Positions 49,301 through 59,257 of a stretch of 64,000 nucleotides of DNA are shown one piece after another. This DNA is from Avena insularis. Taxonomy: Eukaryota > Streptophyta > Magnoliopsida > Poales > Poaceae. The notes beneath the pieces are model-generated. The model worked only from the letters and a program-made list of their open reading frames with translations, did not search any database and was not told where the DNA came from. Within the stretch, counting starts at the first letter, position 1; each line of letters begins with the position of its first letter. Made by a program: the position numbers and the translations under genes. The stretch is taken from positions 88,705,285-88,769,284 of the forward strand of contig CM042694.1 of the NCBI GenBank assembly GCA_023614405.1. Reading direction: 5' to 3'.

Positions 49301-49720
49301 GATCCGAAATTGCTTATGACGTAGCAAAGGCAAGATCGGACGATCACGTTTTTCCTGATCCTTCCAACTGGCCTATAAAACAATACACCATGCCAAACAA
49401 CGGGATGGGTGAGTAAAAGTTGCAACTTAATCTCATTGTGGTATTTTTCTCGTGTGGACTTTGGGTCCTCAAGTGTATGGAGGAATGGGACGATGATAAA
49501 TTCAGAAACACTCTTACACAGGTACGTCAAGATGATTCGTAGATATGGAATAACGAGGTTATTTATAACATCTACATTCACTTGTGCATTTCTTTCACAG
49601 ACTGACGTTGACTCGACCAGGGAAGTTGTGCTCACGGAAATAATCTTATCACCTACGAATGAGTTGGACAACGTCAAAGATAATCTGCTTAATCTCAAAC
49701 GCCACGCAGATGATTCTTAG
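46371..49720 (+). pseudogene. Ulp1-like (C48) cysteine protease gene of the MULE, multi-exon, decayed
   Basis: Exon 1 is 46371-46489 (MHRFAGHNPPSRRKT). It joins exon 2 at 46868 in frame. Exon 2 has the N-terminal plant-Ulp1 region (DYYDVIPCSVEKWCSL, EIYLTNGDIYTLFGLED, FVQKAILVLNDTV, KINWNNFTL) with frameshifts near 47200 and 47328 and several stops. Later exons include 47775-47999, a basic/Ser-rich exon from 48080, 48579-48682, NAYIQHLSLRLPDDRFLAS near 48870, and the protease core 49103-49230. The catalytic His is at 49133-49135 (GGNHWI), Asp at 49184-49186 (VLDSL) and Cys at 49453-49455 (SCGLWVLKCMEEW). The last exon ends at TAG 49718-49720. Family members cleave ubiquitin-like (SUMO) proteins. 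Ulp1 genes are known in some plant MULEs. The active-site triad is retained but the frame is broken. Confidence 0.85.
46622..46790. repeat. CCGG-palindrome cluster in intron 1 of Ulp1-like gene
   Basis: GGCCGGTCTGTCCGGC, AATTGTCCGGCACG, GCCGGCCAGTCCGGC and ATGCCGGTCTGTCCGG lie within intron 46490-46867. This parallels the cluster in intron 1 of the transposase gene. Confidence 0.8.
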
Positions 49721-50187
49721 AACCAAGGCCTTTGGATATGGTCGGGTTTTTGTCCCGAAGAAGGTTTCCAGGCTGTGTTCAACATTTGGTTCTTTTCATT
49801 TTCTATGTAAACAAAATACCTTATGCATACAATAACTTTTCGGTATCCTATGTAATGAGTGAGAGAACATACTTTATTTGCTTTCATATAATCGTTGTTC
49901 CAGCTGAATTCATCTGTATTGTGCTCTATCTACATTTGTCGTTGTTTTCGCGAAATTAACCACGCCAGTATTATGCTTTTGATGTGTTATCGAATTACGA
50001 TGAGATCGATTCGTTTGATATAATATGATACAAATGTGATACAAGAAGTAGAGAAGTATGGCCAATGTCGTTGTGTCCAGCAAGTTTGTATGTTTTGAAC
50101 TTTTACCAGACAGACCGAAAGGAACGGATAGACAAGCCATGTACGTGAATAGTTAACGCAAAAAATCTGCGCAGCACCTTTTTGGCC

Positions 50188-50425
50188 ACCGGACTGTCCG
50201 GCATATTGTCCGGTAACATGTCCGGCCAAACTATTTAGCTTCTGTAGAAATTTCATAGTTATAAACAACTAGATCGGACTGTCCATATAGCCGGACAAGC
50301 CGGCTTTAATTTCCTGGCATGGCCGGACAAGTATTAGTTTGACGCGGACAAGTCTGGCGTATTGACGCCGGACTAGTGAGCCGGACTGTCCGGTGCCCTA
50401 CCGGACACCGCGCCGGACTGTCTGG
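50188..50425. repeat. CCGG-palindrome cluster, right subterminal region of MULE
   Basis: ACCGGACTGTCCGGC, ACATGTCCGGCC, GAGCCGGACTGTCCGG and CGCCGGACTGTC lie about 0.4-0.65 kb from the right end. The GC-rich block after it (50430-50600) is CGCCGCC-like, comparable to the left 5' exon region at 12000-12150. Confidence 0.8.
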
Positions 50426-50792
50426 TATGCCGCCGCGGCGAAGTTCTGGCGCCGCCACCGCCGCGCCGCAAACTGCACGTCGCCGCCTCCGCGCTTGCCT
50501 GCCGGCAAACATTAAAAGGCCAAGGCGTGCCTCCGGCATGTACGAGCTAAACCACACCACCATCACGCGTGAGGACACGGCTCGCCGCGGACACGGCCGT
50601 CACCGGCGATGATCCGTACAACGGCGGCTTTTTATTTTTTTAGCGTATAGGTTGTACTAGTACACGTACGGCTAGAAAAAGTATCCTATTTGATTTAGGT
50701 ATACACTGTTTTGTATAGAATTAGGTATATGTGTATATATTAAAAACGAAGGGGTATCGAGTGATCTGAGCCGTCCTTGTGTTTGAGGTTAG

Positions 50793-50841
50793 ACGTATTT
50801 GTACGAGTTTAGGCGAGAGGGGTTGTACCGAATTAAGGCCC
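50793..50841 (-). repeat. MULE right terminal inverted repeat
   Basis: Read on minus it starts GGGCCTTAATTCGGTACAACCCC and contains the 21-base block shared with the left end. The direct duplication ATTATTCAG follows at 50842-50850. Confidence 0.75.
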
Positions 50842-50850
50842 ATTATTCAG

Positions 50851-51160
50851 ATAGAAGTCCAACGTTCTTTCCAATCTCATGGTATTATATATGCTAGTAC
50901 TAGTTGATGTATTTTTTTACTTTTCCTCTTTGCCATAATAAGCAACTACAATGTCAGATCCAACAGCCATTATCCGTTGGGATTGGAGGCCATGGATCAG
51001 TTTGTTGTGAACACTGAACATGAATGTAACCGGACTATATAAGTACAGCACGCGTGCTTATTATTGGAGGCCGTGGATCGATTTCTTGTGGACACTGAAC
51101 ATGAATGTAACTGGACTATATATATATATAAGTACAGCACGCGTGCTTATTATTGGCCAA
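50851..51160. repeat. Low-copy tandem duplication, copy B, right half, with an 81-bp local duplication
   Basis: This resumes copy B after the MULE (GTCCAACGTTCTTTCC, CCTCTTTGCCATAA, TGTCAGATCCAACAGC), matching copy A at about 10745-10960. Within it a segment of about 81 bp (ATTGGAGGCC...GTGCTTATT) is duplicated at 50982-51062 and 51063-51157. The second copy has an expanded TATATATATA. Both contain TATATAAGTACAGCACGCG, a TATA-box-like context, but no downstream gene is evident. Confidence 0.75.
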
Positions 51161-51612
51161 CTGTAGTCTGATGTTTGTGGTCTTAATATTGAGTCCACTG
51201 TTACGAAACGTTGCAATCCAACGCACGTTTTATATCGTGGTCCAAATGCAAAGTCCATTCTCTCGTAACAGTTCTAACCTTTTCTGCGCTTCCATGATTG
51301 GCATTTGACACAGCGCGCAGCACAACACAATGTATACGCCCGCGATGATAGTTCTCTATCTTTATGTTGGTAAGATAGTGCTCATGTTCGTATGTGCTGC
51401 TAGCTTGTACTGTAGGGTAGCACGTCTAGCTTGTGGTGATTCCGGTGGGGGCAACATCCCACGCCCTGTTTGGTCCTTCATCCGGTACAGCAAACGGCCG
51501 GCGTGCCAAGCAACTAGCAGGTCAAATGCACGCAAGAGCTCCAACGATAGGTCTTGCCTCCCTGCGCGTCCACAATTCTTTTTACGTAACGGCATACCAT
51601 ATTCTTATATTA
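51161..51612. other. Spacer without recognised gene
   Basis: Low-copy-looking sequence. A 107-codon open frame at 51330-51653 has no recognisable domain and runs into a MITE. Confidence 0.5.
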
Positions 51613-51712
51613 CTCCCTCTGGCCTGAAATTGTCTAAATTCGCATATCTCTAGATACATTTTAGTGTGTAGATACATGTCAAATTCAAGTCACCATTATC
51701 GGACCGAGGAAG
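51613..51712. mobile_element. Stowaway MITE (100 bp)
   Basis: It starts CTCCCTCTGGCCTGAAA, ends TCGGACCGAGGAAG, and is flanked by TA on both sides (51611-51612, 51713-51714). Termini are inverted relatives (CTCCCTC / CTTCCTC). This is the classic Tc1/Mariner-derived Stowaway structure of cereals. Confidence 0.85.
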
Positions 51713-52304
51713 TATAAACTACCTTTTACTATGAACGGCTTAAGTGTAGTTTTGCGACACACGCACCCGAGCTAATCTGAAGATTAACCTCCACACTCGT
51801 TGCGACAACGCAAAGGACGACCTGCACGCAATGTAGTATAGTACGTACGTACTCTCCCTCCCACCTCGTTGGATCAAGACAGGTGCGGTCGCGTACACAT
51901 CTCGATCGACCGGCCGGGTTCTTCCAATACTGCCCGATATACGTGTGCGAGTGATACTTGTTCACGTACCTCCGCGGACGGCGGGCGCTCGCTCTGGCCG
52001 TAGGTAACACGGGATCATGATGGACTGATGGCGAGCCGCCATGAGTTTATTTCAGTTTTGTTATTAGGTGCCGCGTCCATTTCGCCATGGCCGGCAGGCG
52101 AGCTGACCAACCAAACCCTATCTAGTCTAGCTATCTGTCTTGCTATAATCAGGCCATCGCTTCACCTGACCGTTCGGTTATGGCCGTATGGGGGCTAAGC
52201 CTGTCTATCTCGCCCACGAGCGAAGCAAAAGAAAGCAGGAGGAAAGGATGCAAAAGGACGTCTCCTGGATCGCAAAATTAAAGGCTGATGCTCATTGTTA
52301 CGTG
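51713..52304. other. Spacer without recognised gene
   Basis: Mixed-composition intergenic sequence with no supported gene. It contains short plant-promoter-like CG-rich stretches only. Confidence 0.5.
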
Positions 52305-52313
52305 TCCATGTGT

Positions 52314-53061
52314 GCCAATTTACACGGAAATAACCTAAAAATAAAAGAAATTCACAGAACTAAACTCTGGCCAAAACTATTTCACGGGACTATAACCCCT
52401 TTTTGCAACGTCATCACCAGTGGCGCCGCATCCTGAAACGCAACGCCGTTACTCGTGGCGCCGCACAAGCTGCCACGAGAACTCGTGATACCTAAGTCGA
52501 AGGGGTAGAAGCTCCTGCAAACATACAATGCCCAAAATTAGATTTCCATCTCAACATACCGAAACAATATGTACTAGAATGTGGGTTTTTAGTACCTCTT
52601 TTTTCTCGGACAACTTATAGACACAATGTTGAACATCGTAGTTAGAATTGAGAAGTTCCATCCTACATATTCAAAGCAATAGAAACAATAAGCCCAATTA
52701 TTCTCACATGAACATATATTCTGCCTTACTCTAACTATACTAATACCATTACAAATAGCCCATCATACTCTATCTATAGTATGAAAATGAACAATTATTA
52801 TAACATGAATGATTGCAAAATATCATCTAACATAATTATAGAGAAATTGCTAATATGGACAACACATACTAACATATATATTGGGTTTCTATGCTAAAAT
52901 AACACATACTAACATAATTATAGAGAAATTGCTAATATGATGTCACCTGGTGCGGCGCACTGCTGGTGGCGTTGCAAAAAGGGTTAGTCCCTTGATTTTT
53001 TTTTGTGAAAGTTCATTTCGTGAAATTATTTTAAAAAAGGGTTATTTTTGTCCGAATTGCC
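52314..53061. mobile_element. MULE-type MITE with ~110-bp inverted repeats and 9-bp target duplication
   Basis: The left arm begins GCCAATTTACACGGAAATAACC. The right arm, reverse-complemented, begins GGCAATTCGGACAAAAATAACC. The arms stay similar for about 110 bp through CCCTTTTTGCAACG and a GGCGCCGCA segment. Flanks are TCCATGTGT (52305-52313) and TCCACGTGT (53062-53070), a 9-bp duplication with one mismatch. The interior is AT-rich with a repeated ATTATAGAGAAATTGCTAATATG (52837 and 52917). There is no coding capacity, so it depends on a MULE transposase. Confidence 0.75.
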
Positions 53062-53070
53062 TCCACGTGT

Positions 53071-54749
53071 ATATCCCTGTTGACGAGCTCTTCTACGTGC
53101 AGAAAGGTTTGTATTTTCTGTCTTTAATAAATAGCTATCATGTGGGTTTCTATCTTTAATTAAAGAGAGCTGCAATGCACACAATGTATTCTTGGCCGAC
53201 GTCTGTACGACGCTAGTTCAGGTCCCTTTGTTGGCATGAGAGCATCACGGTGAGCCGCACGATTCCACCATCCTACATGCATCGTGCAGAAAACGTCGTG
53301 TGCAAAGTAGATTCGTTAATAAAAAGCTGCCAGGTGCTAGTGCCTGAGATGGTCTATTTTCTTGCAGATGGTGATATCGTCCTTTCATCTGTGAAGAGTA
53401 TTAAGGGCTAGAGATCGACCAACCAAGTTTATTTTTATTGTTTGGAAAAAATAACAACGCACCGTGTGGTAAGCTTATTTTCAAAAATTCTCCCAAAAAA
53501 AAAACTTCAAAATCTATACTAGTTATTTTTGCGTAGCTCAGAATTTAAAATATATAGCTTTATAATTTTGCATGCTCATAGGATACACTACATCTGGAAT
53601 TATTTTTCAGAATTTTATAAAACTTGCAAAATTGGTTTTCGTAATTTTTAAGTAAAAGGGCACTAGATCTGGGAGACAAAACAGACTTTTTACCAGCGAG
53701 TCCAATAATACACATGTGCAGCATGGGTGACATCCCCATGTCCCCTAGGATCTCATCTCTAATTATATGGCGCACCAAGTTGCATACATCAAAACAGCAC
53801 GTGACATTATTGCTGACACACACACACTCTCATGTTTCTGCCCACGCTAGCTCCAAAAAAGACAGGCCGCCGACGATGCACCAGTTGTATGCATGTGTGT
53901 ATTGCAAGTTTGCGGCATCACTTTTTGGGTTGTTTTGGGGGGCATGTTCAGTAGAAGCAGCCGTTAGGTCACTTTGTTTGGTTGGTTGTGCGGCTTGTTT
54001 TTTGACTTACAATGTTGCGTTCCATCACCCGAGTTCAACTGATGAGGTAGTTCAATCTAGCTCCAATAAGTCCTGACGATAGCCACCACCAAATGATTGT
54101 TTGCAACAAGATTCACAGCAGCTAACGTGGGCCGGGACAATCCACTCTCCACGGTAAATTAAAGTTCCATGAATAATTGTTACGTGCGTTTCTGTCCTGT
54201 CGGCTCTCATTTCCTTTTAACTCTTACAACTACCTACAAGCTACCTCATCCTGCAGGCGATTCTTTCATTAAAACATACTGTATAACTCTACTAGTATGT
54301 CACTTTCCGATAAGGAATTGAAAGATTTCTTGTCATGGTCACGTAGAGCAGCTAGCCTGTGGCAAGCCGTACCAATCCCGGCCATCATTATAGTAAAATT
54401 TTGGCAGCATCAGCTAATCTTCACCTTCTTCATTTCTACTCTATCCCTTCCTTCAGGGAGTAAAAAATAAATAAACTACTACTGAAGGAACTTGACACGC
54501 TGACGAGAGGTCATACAACTGATTATTCTACGGCAGTTTTAGTGACCCGGCGCCGCAAATTATGAGTTTTTATGAAGAGATCGACGACGAATGCAGGTGC
54601 ACCAACGCTTGTCTGTTGGACGGAGCAGGTGTCCTGTTGTGGCGCTGGCTCATGCATTGGTCGATGGTAGTGGATAGACATGAATGTGTCCGCGTACCCA
54701 TCGGCCAACCCCACCGGACTCGCGATGCAGGTTTGGTAGCTGGCAGTCC
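53071..54749. other. Spacer without recognised gene
   Basis: No supported gene or RNA. The A/T-rich part 53440-53660, ending AAAGGGCACTAGATC, resembles internal DNA of grass class II elements, but no ends were found. Confidence 0.45.
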
Positions 54750-55405
54750 TTAGAGCATCTCCACTCAGGTCCCTCATGTCGGCGTCGAAAATCACGTCTA
54801 GTCTATCTCTCAAATCTTTTTTAGCGTCGGTGCAGCCGTTTTTTATCCGGTGCCCCATGCCGAATCCAACTCACATGGGATCTAACGGAGGCACCGGATG
54901 AAGCTGAAAACACCGCGGGCCAACACTGGCAGTGGGAAAATTGCTTCGTTTTCAGAGCTGACGCACCCCGTCGACTGGCCACGCGGCGGGCGCGCCCTTT
55001 CCAACGCTTCCCGCCCAGTTTTCCCGCTATATCTAGGGGGGCCGCCATTTTCACCCACTGATCTACACCGCCATCCTTTTCATGCCACCGCAGCTTCCTT
55101 CCACGCCCATTCTAGCTATATCTACGCCGGCCGGAGGTGCTATTTTCTCCAGTAGGAGCGCCGTCATGCATGGGCGCCGTCTTCCACCAACTCACCCACC
55201 CGACCCAAATGGCCCCATCCACACCGACTCTAAAGATGAGGAATGGGTCGCCTCCGTCGATTCCAGCAACGCCAACAGCGAGGAGTTGGTCGAGGTCGCC
55301 TCCTCTTGCTCCGAGCCGTTGGAGCCGCGGCCGCCAATACCACGAGGGCCAGCTTACCGAACCAACGACGAGCCTTTGCCCATGTTTTCCTGTCGAAGTA
55401 CATCT
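54750..55405 (+). pseudogene. GC-rich gene-like fragment, unrecognised
   Basis: It begins near TAGAGCATCTCCACTC, a phrase common at ends of grass DNA transposons. A GC-rich stretch follows with an open frame from an ATG at 55166 reading MHGRRLPPTHPPDPNGPI, then an acidic Ser-rich part (SKDEEWVASVDSSNANSEELVEV in outline) to about 55400. There it runs into a copia LTR fragment. Codon content is protein-like. It could be the 5' part of a transposon gene or of a host gene cut by the LTR insertion. No function is assigned. Confidence 0.35.
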
Positions 55406-55985
55406 TGTTGGAATTTTTGCCTAAATAGTCCAGCCTATATTTCCATTTTAATAATTCCTGAAAATCCTAGAGGCCCATGTGACCCATTCATGCATGGCAA
55501 GAGGTCGGACAAATGTTTAGTCTCACATTGCTAGTTTAAGGAAGATTTCACCACCTTATAAGGGGCTCTTCCACCTTGGTAAAAGGATGAGAAGGAGAGA
55601 AACATACACGCGCGCTCCTCCTCCGCCGCCGTCCGCCTCGCCACACTGGTCGGACTCCTTCACGGATAGCGACTGCGCCGACGTCTTCCCCAACGAGGAC
55701 TTCTTCCCCGACATCAGCAACCTCTTCCTCGACGACATGGATGACAACGGTGCCAACACCGACACCGGCAGTTCCTCACGGTTCCTCTGTTGTGATGTAC
55801 ATCCTTTTTCTCAATCTTGTTTATCATAGTCAGATAATATGTCATTCATTTTGGTTTGCTATAGATCTTGCTCTGGTCTTATCTCAAGTTGTATACTTTC
55901 CAATCCTCTTGGATATCTGTCTTAATTTATATCCGCTAATGCATATAATTAGTTTAATTTTTATTATTCTATTTCATGTTTTATA
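55406..55985 (+). mobile_element. Copia-type LTR fragment
   Basis: It begins TGTTGGAATTTTTGCC and continues with CCTAGAGGCCCATGTG, TTTAGTCTCACATTGCTAG and CTTATAAGGGG, which is a typical LTR promoter segment. The GC-rich 55640-55790 stretch and T-rich tail to about 55985 fit the rest of the LTR. Neither internal sequence nor a target duplication was identified. Its acidic open frame at 55587-55829 is considered part of the LTR. Confidence 0.55.
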
Positions 55986-57237
55986 AGAGAAAAGGCAGAC
56001 CTTCTCGACTCTCTCTTCTCTAATCAAGAGAAAATCCTACGTAATAGTTATAAGAGAAGTCATCCTATTCTACATGCCATAAAAAATACGGGACTTTATT
56101 AAACCCCGGACATGTAATGCCTTTCTTATCTAAAAACAATACAGAAGAAACTGACGCTGTGTTCTTGTAAAGAGAAGATGATGGCATATAGAACACGGTT
56201 CACCTCACTCTGTGGCCGGTGGGCGGTGGCGGACGGATCATTTTCACCGATCAGGATTTGATTCCTTTCTGGACGGCCGGCATGGCGAAGATCATAGCAG
56301 TGTTTTTTACCGGATAAACTATGGTTGAGCAGCACAGGTCGCAGGTGCATGCATGCATGCATGCGGCTAGCTGTAGAGCACGGTGGATTGGATTCCTAGA
56401 AAACCTTTCTGCTGTGGCCCGCTAGCTTTGTCCTGTCCGATGCATCCTCACGGCCGCCGGCCAGAGAAGACGAGCCCTTTCCAGCTCTACTATCTCCTCG
56501 AGAGGCGGCTTCGTCAAAAAGAGGTGCATGGACCATGATATGCCACTTGCATGCAGACAAGAAAAAGAAGAAGAAGAAATACTGCATGTGATCTCCCTCC
56601 AGCTCATTTAACCACTGCTTATCATTACTTAGTAGAGTTAAGAACCGTGTTTGCCGTGATTAGCCTCAAGGCTGGCCTCATCTTTCTATATTCAGAAAAA
56701 TGTACAACAAAAAGTACAGGATCAAAACGATCTCCTATACAAAGTAACCACTTAGGACATAGGATGCGCGTCTCAGCGCACGAGCGACAGTGCCCTCTTT
56801 ATCCCTCTCCTCCAATTCAATTCGGGCCGATTTTAGGCTTCTCAAAAAAGCTTTAAAAAATTACGAAATAAATATCGGTATGTAGCCAATCATTCCGCAC
56901 TACACATGTGCAAAGTTTCAAATAAAACGCCACTGTATTTTCGGCGCAGAAAAAAAAGACAAATTTTTCAAATTTCGTATGTGTACTATTCACATCTCAG
57001 ATCTGAAATTTTTACTTTTTTGCTAAGACCAAAATACAATGTATTTCTACCCAATGTTTTTGCACGCACGTAGTGTATAACATTACCTACATGCCAATAT
57101 TTTTCCGCTATTTTTCTGAATCTTCAAATTTGAATTTGTGTTAAGTTTGAATTACCGAGCTCCATGGAGCTCGGCCTCCATTACGCCGCTCTACTTAGGA
57201 CATGTACTACAATGGAGTGACGTTATCCTTTTTCTTG
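55986..57237. other. Spacer with possible class II fragments
   Basis: No gene is seen. A CATG-repeat (GCATGCATGCATGCATG, 56347-56363) is present. The AT-rich part 56840-57175, ending GAGCTCCATGGAGCTCGG, resembles CACTA-type internal sequence from memory. No ends were found. Confidence 0.35.
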
Positions 57238-57549
57238 GGGCGTGTTTGGTAGGGTGCAGCCCAGTTTCTCGCATGGGACGGGAAGAGTGTGTTTGGTTGC
57301 ACACGCGATAGACAATCTTTGCACCACACGAGTTCTAAAGCAGCTCTCAGCATGTCCTAGACGGAACGCTGAAATCATGCGTTTCCATGGAGCCAACTTC
57401 TTCTCGAGCTCGCGGGAGAATAAGATGCACGCACCCGTGCAAGGAAGGTATGTTGGGAGGTTGCCTGCTTGCGGGGAATTCCGGCTGAGAAATTGGGGTC
57501 ACCGCCTATTTAGACCGCTCTGCCTCGCCTCCAATTTCCATGCCACCAT

Positions 57550-57565
57550 CCCCCCCCCCCCCCCC
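57550..57565. repeat. Poly-C tract (16 bp)
   Basis: An uninterrupted run of sixteen C in the 5' region of the Harbinger element, upstream of the Myb-like gene start. Confidence 0.95.
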
Positions 57566-57679
57566 ATTTCGATCTATCCCTCCAAATCTCTTCTTCACCG
57601 ACGAGCAGGTAAGCGGCGCCTCCTACTCTGGTGGATCTAGCTCATCTCTGGCAAGCCTTCGTCCTCGGCTATCTTCGAC

Positions 57680-58652
57680 ATGTCGTCCTCGTCGGCCGAT
57701 GTAGAGATCGTGGTGAGACACACCTAACCCTAGCTTTCGCAGCTTAGATTTGTTACCATGTTCTCGCTCATAGTTCATTTGTTCGCATGTGCTCGCTCTT
57801 AGTAGATCTAGACGTTTTGTGGTACATTTTGGCAGTCATTATTCATGCTGTACTATGAGGATTCTCATGTGGTGTAGGTAGGATTGGTGTTACAAGTATA
57901 GTTCTTCCCCTAGAACTGAACATATTGTGTATCTCTGGTGCTATAGAAGTTGGTTGCGTCCCCTGATCTGTAGGCAACTTCTGTGTTGACTCTGCGTTAT
58001 GTGCCGATGCCTGATGCGGTGTGCAAGAATAAGTTGACCATGTCATGACCAGCTTCTCTATCCACCTTCGTCCTGAATTGGGTATGCCAGTTGATCTAGA
58101 AAGGGGGTTCAGTTATTCCAGGATTCATAGAGGCAGACATGCGCTTGATTGAAGATGACGTCTTGAAGTTCTGTGGTCGGATAGTCTCTGCGAACCAAGT
58201 GTACAACCACATGAGAAACTGGAGAGTTAGGTGGATTCAGGTGTTGGGGATCAAGAGGCTTGAGAACGTGCTGGGTTGAGGCGACCTCTGCTATCATGAT
58301 GGATGACAATGATTACTATGCGCGCATCAAGATTTGATATATTTGCACTTGCATCAGTATGTTGAGTGTTTGTAAAACTCACATATGAACTATACGTCTT
58401 AAACTAACTGTGATTCTCATGTAGACTCAGTCGAAGGACACTGAGTTGATCAACAAGCCCATTAAGAACTATGCTCAGATGAAGATGATCTACGGTCCTC
58501 GCATTCCCGCTGCACCTATCTCTCCGACCGCGATAAAACGTGCTCTTAGCCACCTGATGCAGCACAGTGGACAGGCGACCATGTATCTTGCCATGACCCC
58601 TGAGCGCAGGATGAGCTGGTTCACGGCCTTCCTGAACAAGCACTACCTCTGA
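57680..58652 (+). pseudogene. Harbinger-associated Myb-like protein gene (fragmentary)
   Basis: A probable first exon 57680-57712 reads MSSSSADVEIV before GTGAGA. A Myb/SANT-like segment follows at 58139-58279 (EDDVLKFCGRIVSANQVYNH, RNWRVRWIQV), ended by TGA where family members continue. A later exon starts at 58425 after CATGTAG (DTELINKPIKNYAQMKMIYG) and ends at TGA 58650-58652. Family knowledge: these proteins help the Harbinger transposase bind and enter the nucleus. Part of the N-terminal Myb domain is missing and the frame is broken, so it is a relic. Confidence 0.6.
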
Positions 58653-59257
58653 GCATCGTATTGAGCTATTCAAGGAGGTGTTGGTAGCGCTACTGATGAT
58701 GATGACTGTGATGTGTATTTTAGAGTAGCTAGGGCCCATTAACTTTGGTTGTGGTGACCCCTGAACTATGGTATGTATATTTTGGGAGGTGGTATTTAGT
58801 TATAACCCCTCCGTTTGTGATAATCTTGTGCTGCATCACGGGAAGTTGTTCGTCAACTCATGGTGCATCACACACGCCCTGCTGATTATGTAGATTCAGT
58901 CTTAATCTAGGTGTTCTCTGAATTGCAATTATGTGAACTTTGTAGTATGTTGTGTTGTTGTCATGGGTAAGCTCACCCATACGAGCAAGGAGATAAGGAT
59001 ATCAGGAAGAATGCAACAAGCCAAACGAGTTCCAATTTGCTGAAAACCAAGAAAACATGCAAGCAAAAAACTGGGGTATTGCTTTGCAAACCACAGAGAA
59101 AAGAAAATGCATTAAACCAAACGAAGTACCCTTTAGGCACCAGAGGTTGCATTGCCGCGCGCGGCTTCCGTGGAGCCATGGTCTCTAGGTGCGACTGAAG
59201 AGCACAAGCAAGCAAACACGCCTTTAGAGTTGTTACCTTGGAAATTTTTTTTTACTT

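Larger units (their letters stand above)
11878..50841 (+). mobile_element. Giant three-gene Mutator-like element (FAR1 type) with nested retrotransposons
   Basis: TTATTCAG occurs at both boundaries (11870-11877 and 50843-50850), extending to 9 bp with one mismatch (CTTATTCAG/ATTATTCAG). The terminal inverted repeats share a perfect 21-base block at 11895-11915 and, reverse-complemented, at 50793-50813. Flanks join into a sequence matching the uninterrupted paralogue at about 10731-10775. Total span is 38,964 bp, or about 16.4 kb after removing the nested copia insertion. It carries a transposase (+), an uncharacterised gene (-), a Ulp1-like protease gene (+), palindromic CCGG motifs and a 344-bp tandem array. 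An 8-9 bp duplication with FAR1/MULE transposase is diagnostic of the Mutator superfamily. The gene content looks autonomous in design but is now decayed. Confidence 0.85.
57238..59222 (+). mobile_element. PIF/Harbinger element, non-autonomous, with Myb-like gene
   Basis: The left end GGGCGTGTTTGGTAGG and right end (minus) GGCGTGTTTGCTTG are the GGGC.TGTTTGG-type inverted termini of Harbinger elements. It contains a decayed Myb-like accessory gene but no DDE transposase. A target duplication was not resolved, although CTT lies on both sides depending on how the last base is assigned. A poly-C run (57550-57565) lies in the 5' part. Confidence 0.65.

Noticed and set aside
11878..50841. CACTA superfamily assignment because of CCGGACAGTCCGG motifs
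   Set aside because: No CACTA termini or 3-bp duplication were found. The 8-9 bp duplication and FAR1/MULE DDE-SWIM transposase indicate Mutator.
51330..51653. 107-codon ORF as a host gene
   Set aside because: It has no recognisable domain, overlaps a Stowaway MITE and shows no splice or start context support.
54523..54858. 111-codon minus ORF
   Set aside because: It has low-complexity composition, no recognised motif and no supporting context.
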